A DNA stretch of 64,000 nucleotides from JAPPHA01 sp965242975 (lineage in GTDB: Bacteria; Pseudomonadota; Alphaproteobacteria; Rhodobacterales; Rhodobacteraceae), in the NCBI GenBank assembly GCA_965242975.1, contig CBDETS010000007.1:5952001-6016000 (forward strand). The letters run 5' to 3'. The translations under genes and the position numbers were made by a program. The notes beneath the pieces are model-generated. The model worked only from the letters and a program-made list of their open reading frames with translations. It did no database searches and was not told the origin of the DNA. Positions 61,070-64,000 of this stretch are shown here, one piece after another. Position 1 is the first letter of the stretch. Every line of letters starts with the position of its first letter.

Positions 61070-62056
61070 ATGTCTGTCATGAAAACTGTGTTGGGTAGCG
61101 TGGCTGCATTGGCGGTTTCTGCGATGGCGCAGGCTGACGAACTGAAACTCGCGCATTTTGCATCGATCAAGTACCACCTGCACGTCGAAATGTTCGTGCC
61201 CCTTGCCGAAAAGCTGGCTGAGGCGACTGGCGGCGAGACGACAATTCGCGTTTATCCCGGTGGCGAGTTGGGAGCTGGGCCGGCAAAGCAGTATGACCGC
61301 GTTGTCGATGGCGTTGCCGATATCGTCTACGCTCTTCCGGGATACACGGCCTCGCAGTTCAAAAAGACGCTTCTCGTCGAAATCCCAGGCATCGTCGAGG
61401 CAGGTACGAACAAGACCGAGGCGCTCTGGAACAATATCGAGATGCTCGACGAAGAATTCCGGAGAACCAAGCTCCTCGGTCTCTGGACAGCCGGCGATGC
61501 TGTCCTTCTCACGGCAGAAAAGAAGATCGAGAAACTGTCCGATCTCGAAGGCCTGAAAATCCGTGTCCCGTCGAAGAACACGGGCCGGCTGATCGAGGCA
61601 TGGGGCGCAACGGCCGTATCAATGCCGATAACCCAGGTCTATCAGTCGATGGAGACCGGAGTTGTCGACGGAACCCTCGTCGATACTTCTGTTCTGACCA
61701 GCTTCAAGCTGGGTGAAGTGACCAAGTATGTGACCGTTGGGATGAACGCGACGAACTCGGTGTTCACGCTCGTCATGAATCGCGACAGCTGGGACAGCCT
61801 CGACGCCGCGACCCGGGACAAGCTGACCGAACTGACGGGTGCGGCGATGTCCGAGGGCGGGCGCGTTACGATGACGAACGCGTCTGACAAGGCTCTGGAA
61901 AAGTGGCTGGCGGAAGGAGGGGAACTGATTGAGCTTTCTCCCGACGCGGCCGCCGAGTTCAACGCGGCCAGCGACAATCTCGCCGCTGCCGTAATCGCCG
62001 AACTTGACGGAGAAGGCATTGACGCATCCGGGTGGGCCGCCGCTCTCAAGAATTGA
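61070..62056 (+). CDS. TRAP transporter binding protein (DctP family)
   Basis: A 328-residue secreted receptor starting at ATG 61070 behind GGAAGGAG. Signal peptide residues 1-22 (TVLGSVAALAVSAMAQADEL) lead to the mature LKLAHFASIKYHLHVEMFVP. Further blocks are RVYPGGELGAGPAKQYDRVV, LSDLEGLKIRVPSKNTGRLI (ligand arginine) and ETGVVDGTLVDTSVL. It begins 40 bases after the ThDP gene, so one transcript is likely. Its stop overlaps the small permease start (TGATG, 62054-62058). Confidence 0.94.
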   Translation: MSVMKTVLGSVAALAVSAMAQADELKLAHFASIKYHLHVEMFVPLAEKLAEATGGETTIRVYPGGELGAGPAKQYDRVVDGVADIVYALPGYTASQFKKTLLVEIPGIVEAGTNKTEALWNNIEMLDEEFRRTKLLGLWTAGDAVLLTAEKKIEKLSDLEGLKIRVPSKNTGRLIEAWGATAVSMPITQVYQSMETGVVDGTLVDTSVLTSFKLGEVTKYVTVGMNATNSVFTLVMNRDSWDSLDAATRDKLTELTGAAMSEGGRVTMTNASDKALEKWLAEGGELIELSPDAAAEFNAASDNLAAAVIAELDGEGIDASGWAAALKN

Positions 62057-62571
62057 TGGCAGACCTCACCGACACGCTTAAGGGTGCCCGGGAACTTCCC
62101 GGGTACCTTTTGCAAGGGGTCGCCCTTCTGGGCGGTCTCGTGCTTTTCGTCATCACGCTGCTTGTCAGCACCTCGGTCTTTTACCGCTATGTGTTGAATG
62201 AACCGATTCTTGGCGACCAGGAAATGGTCGAAATCGGGATGTCACTGGTCGTGATGACGGCAATGCCCTATGCCGCTCTGAAAGGCGCGCACATTCGGGT
62301 GGACATTCTGGATGAGGCAATCGGAAAGGCGGGTTGTTTCTGGGGGGATGTGTTTACCAGGGTCGTTTCATGTTTCGTTCTGTTCCTGTTGATTCGGAAA
62401 ACCTGGGACAAGACCTGGGACGCCCACAAGTACGGCGATGTGACCAACATGATCGAAATCCCGGTCTGGATTGCATATGGGGCAATTACAATCGGCATGG
62501 GACTGTTTGCCCTCGTCCTCGCCGTTCAACTCGTAGTGCAGCTTCGTGGTGGAATTTCGGGTCATGAGTGA
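62056..62571 (+). CDS. TRAP transporter small permease (DctQ family)
   Basis: A 171-residue membrane protein. Blocks are GVALLGGLVLFVITLLVSTS for the first segment and VFYRYVLNEPILGDQEMVEI, with ALKGAHIRVDILDEAIGK near residue 75. Four segments in total. Its start overlaps the binding-protein stop and its end overlaps the large-permease start by eight bases (62564-62571). Confidence 0.93.
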   Translation: MADLTDTLKGARELPGYLLQGVALLGGLVLFVITLLVSTSVFYRYVLNEPILGDQEMVEIGMSLVVMTAMPYAALKGAHIRVDILDEAIGKAGCFWGDVFTRVVSCFVLFLLIRKTWDKTWDAHKYGDVTNMIEIPVWIAYGAITIGMGLFALVLAVQLVVQLRGGISGHE

Positions 62572-63865
62572 AACGCTCATCGGTGTTGGCGGCATAATTG
62601 CCCTCTTTTTCTGTCTCGTTGCCCGAATGCCGGTTGGAATGGCGCTGCTCCTGGTTGGATTCGGGGGCATCTGGGTCATAGATGGACAGAGGGCTGCCAT
62701 TGCGACCATGTCGTCAGAGACGTATTCGTCGATTACCGCGTACAGTCTTTCCATCATTCCGCTGTTTGTGCTCATGGGCAATATGGCCGGGGCTGCGGCC
62801 TATTCGCAGCGGCTCTATGAAGCTGCCTATGCATGGATCGGACGGCTGCGGGGCGGATTGGCGTCGGCCACGGTACTGGGCTGCGCGGCGTTTGCTGCCG
62901 TGTCCGGATCCTCCGTGGCGACAGCCGTGACGATCGGCAAGGTCGCCCTGCCGCAAATGAAACGCTTCGGATATGCGGATGGACTTGCAACCGGGTCCGT
63001 TGCGGCCGGAGGCACCTTGGGCATCCTGATCCCGCCTTCGACCGGTTTCGTCCTTTACGCGATCCTTACCGAGCAAAGCATTGGCAAGCTCTTCATAGCC
63101 GGAATCCTGCCTGGCATCATCTTGTCCCTGTTCTTTGTCCTGGTGATCTTTGCCATCACGGTCATGAGGCCATCGGAGGGTCCGGCAGGCCCGGGCTCGA
63201 CCATCGGGCAGAAGCTCTGGTCGTCCGTGCATTCGCTCCCTCTCGTCGGAGTCATCCTGATTTCGATTGGCGGAATCTATCTCGGGGTTTTCACTCCGGT
63301 AGAGGCGGCTGGTATCGGTGCCACGCTCGTCAGTATCATGGCGCTCGGAACCGGGGCCGTAAGTTTTCGCAGGCTTCCCGGAATCCTGCTCGAAACGGTC
63401 ACCATGACCGCCATGCTGTACCTGATCATTATCGGAGCGCATGTGTTCGGACCGTTCCTTGCGTTGACGCACATACCCGAAACATTGACGCTGGAGCTGA
63501 AGGCACTCGGTCTCGGCCCCTATGCCACGCTGGTCATGATTCTGATCGGGTACATCATCCTTGGCATGTTCTTCGACGGGCTCGCGATGCTGGTCGTGAC
63601 GATGCCTGTCGTGTTCCCGATCATATCGAGTCTGGGATTCGATCCCATCTGGTTCGGCGTGATCTGCGTGATCGTTATCGAGATGGGTTTGATCACGCCG
63701 CCCGTGGGCATCAACGTGTACGTGGTCAAGGGAGTGGCAACCGGCGTGCCGATGGCCACGATCTTCCGCGGCGTCCTGCCATTCTGGTTCGCCATGGCCA
63801 TGTGCCTGGCGCTTCTTGTCCTCTTTCCGGAAATCGCTTTGTTTCTTCCGGAACGGATGCGATAG
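62564..63865 (+). CDS. TRAP transporter large permease (DctM family)
   Basis: A 433-residue permease from ATG 62564. Blocks are IIPLFVLMGNMAGAAAYSQR near residue 63, GSVAAGGTLGILIPPSTGFV near residue 145, FTPVEAAGIGATLVSIMALG near residue 245, and EMGLITPPVGINVYVVKGVA near residue 370. It pairs with the small subunit to carry the receptor-bound acid. It is the third DctM-type permease in this window and closest in layout to the one at 51435-52751 (minus strand). Confidence 0.95.
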   Translation: MSETLIGVGGIIALFFCLVARMPVGMALLLVGFGGIWVIDGQRAAIATMSSETYSSITAYSLSIIPLFVLMGNMAGAAAYSQRLYEAAYAWIGRLRGGLASATVLGCAAFAAVSGSSVATAVTIGKVALPQMKRFGYADGLATGSVAAGGTLGILIPPSTGFVLYAILTEQSIGKLFIAGILPGIILSLFFVLVIFAITVMRPSEGPAGPGSTIGQKLWSSVHSLPLVGVILISIGGIYLGVFTPVEAAGIGATLVSIMALGTGAVSFRRLPGILLETVTMTAMLYLIIIGAHVFGPFLALTHIPETLTLELKALGLGPYATLVMILIGYIILGMFFDGLAMLVVTMPVVFPIISSLGFDPIWFGVICVIVIEMGLITPPVGINVYVVKGVATGVPMATIFRGVLPFWFAMAMCLALLVLFPEIALFLPERMR

Positions 63866-63964
63866 GTCGTTCGGCCGTGCAACGGATCTACGTACTGCGC
63901 GCCGAACCGGTGCCGGCAGCAGAGTCAGCGCCCGATTCCGGGCGCGAAACCTGGGGAGTGCGAT

Positions 63965-64000
63965 ATGGGTAAATTCATTATCGGCCCACACATGCGGCTT
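63965..64000 (+). CDS. Start of a gene cut by the window edge
   Basis: ATG at 63965 follows a GGGGAG ribosome site (63953-63958) and opens MGKFIIGPHMRL before the window ends. Twelve codons are not enough to assign a family. The short 99-base gap after the TRAP permease suggests it belongs to the same operon. Confidence 0.5.
   Translation, partial: MGKFIIGPHMRL

Noticed and set aside
63928..63945. Hairpin GCGCCC-GATTCC-GGGCGC after the last TRAP permease
   Set aside because: The stem is only six base pairs with no T-run, and a gene follows at once. Too weak to call a terminator.
62714..63991. 425-codon minus-strand open frame at the right end
   Set aside because: It is a shadow of the DctM permease: Arg/His/Asp-rich with no family blocks.
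1..64000. CRISPR array or cas genes
   Set aside because: No regularly spaced direct repeats or Cas-like proteins were seen.

Overview
The window is a GC-rich bacterial chromosome segment. Alphaproteobacteria are the likeliest source. The signs are three complete DctPQM (TRAP) transporter sets, a bioMNY-type biotin ECF transporter, polyamine and betaine ABC importers, a histamine/trimethylamine-dehydrogenase-like flavoprotein, and Rhizobiales/Rhodobacterales-style operons with ATGA stop/start overlaps. This is inferred from gene content only, since the window has no rRNA. The genome looks adapted to taking up small organic nitrogen and carbon compounds. It also carries an unusual amount of decay: a restriction-modification gene split by an insertion sequence, a frameshifted sensor kinase, and broken toxin, antitoxin and transposase remnants.

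Layout, left to right. 1-9.9 kb: end of a potA-like ATPase gene, two permeases and a binding protein (polyamine ABC importer), a 6-S-cysteinyl-FMN/4Fe-4S amine dehydrogenase whose pocket residues match histamine dehydrogenase, an ammonium channel, a histidinol-dehydrogenase homologue and a two-domain OsmC protein. 9.9-11.7 kb: decaying island (frameshifted acidic protein gene, RelE-type toxin with a nonsense codon, XRE antitoxin, frameshifted Phd antitoxin). 12-20.8 kb: zinc alcohol dehydrogenase, IclR regulator, GMC oxidoreductase, TerC protein, TRAP binding protein with a fused QM permease, and a secreted HNH nuclease. 21.6-29.8 kb: Phd/VapC pair, then an MmeI-like R-M gene interrupted by a 4,444-bp IS21-family element with 6-bp target duplications, then a conserved unknown gene. 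30.1-34.4 kb: glycine-betaine-type proXVW on the minus strand, with a double-length permease.

34.7-39.2 kb: bioMNY converging, with overlapping stop codons, on an acyl-CoA ligase/thiolase pair (as in Bacillus yhfT-yhfS next to bioY). 39.2-40.9 kb: graveyard (VapC and transposase remnants). 40.9-46 kb: a GPP34-domain/cytochrome P450 fusion, an OpgC-like acyltransferase one base downstream, and an MFS exporter, which together look like a small lipid or secondary-metabolite cassette. 46.6-49.4 kb: MATE exporter, tRNA-Arg(UCU), BKACE-family enzyme. 49.5-54.9 kb (minus): YciI-like protein, TRAP DctP-DctQ-DctM, and an NCS2 permease with a degenerate ATPase-like tail. 55.3-58.2 kb: MltB-like transglycosylase and a frameshifted PhoR-like kinase. 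58.3-64 kb: IclR regulator divergent from a ThDP enzyme followed by a third TRAP transporter and the start of another gene.

The observations most worth following are the GPP34-P450 fusion with its acyltransferase and exporter, the histamine-dehydrogenase-like catabolic cluster, the four-gene IS21 element, and the NCS2 permease with a regulatory-looking tail.
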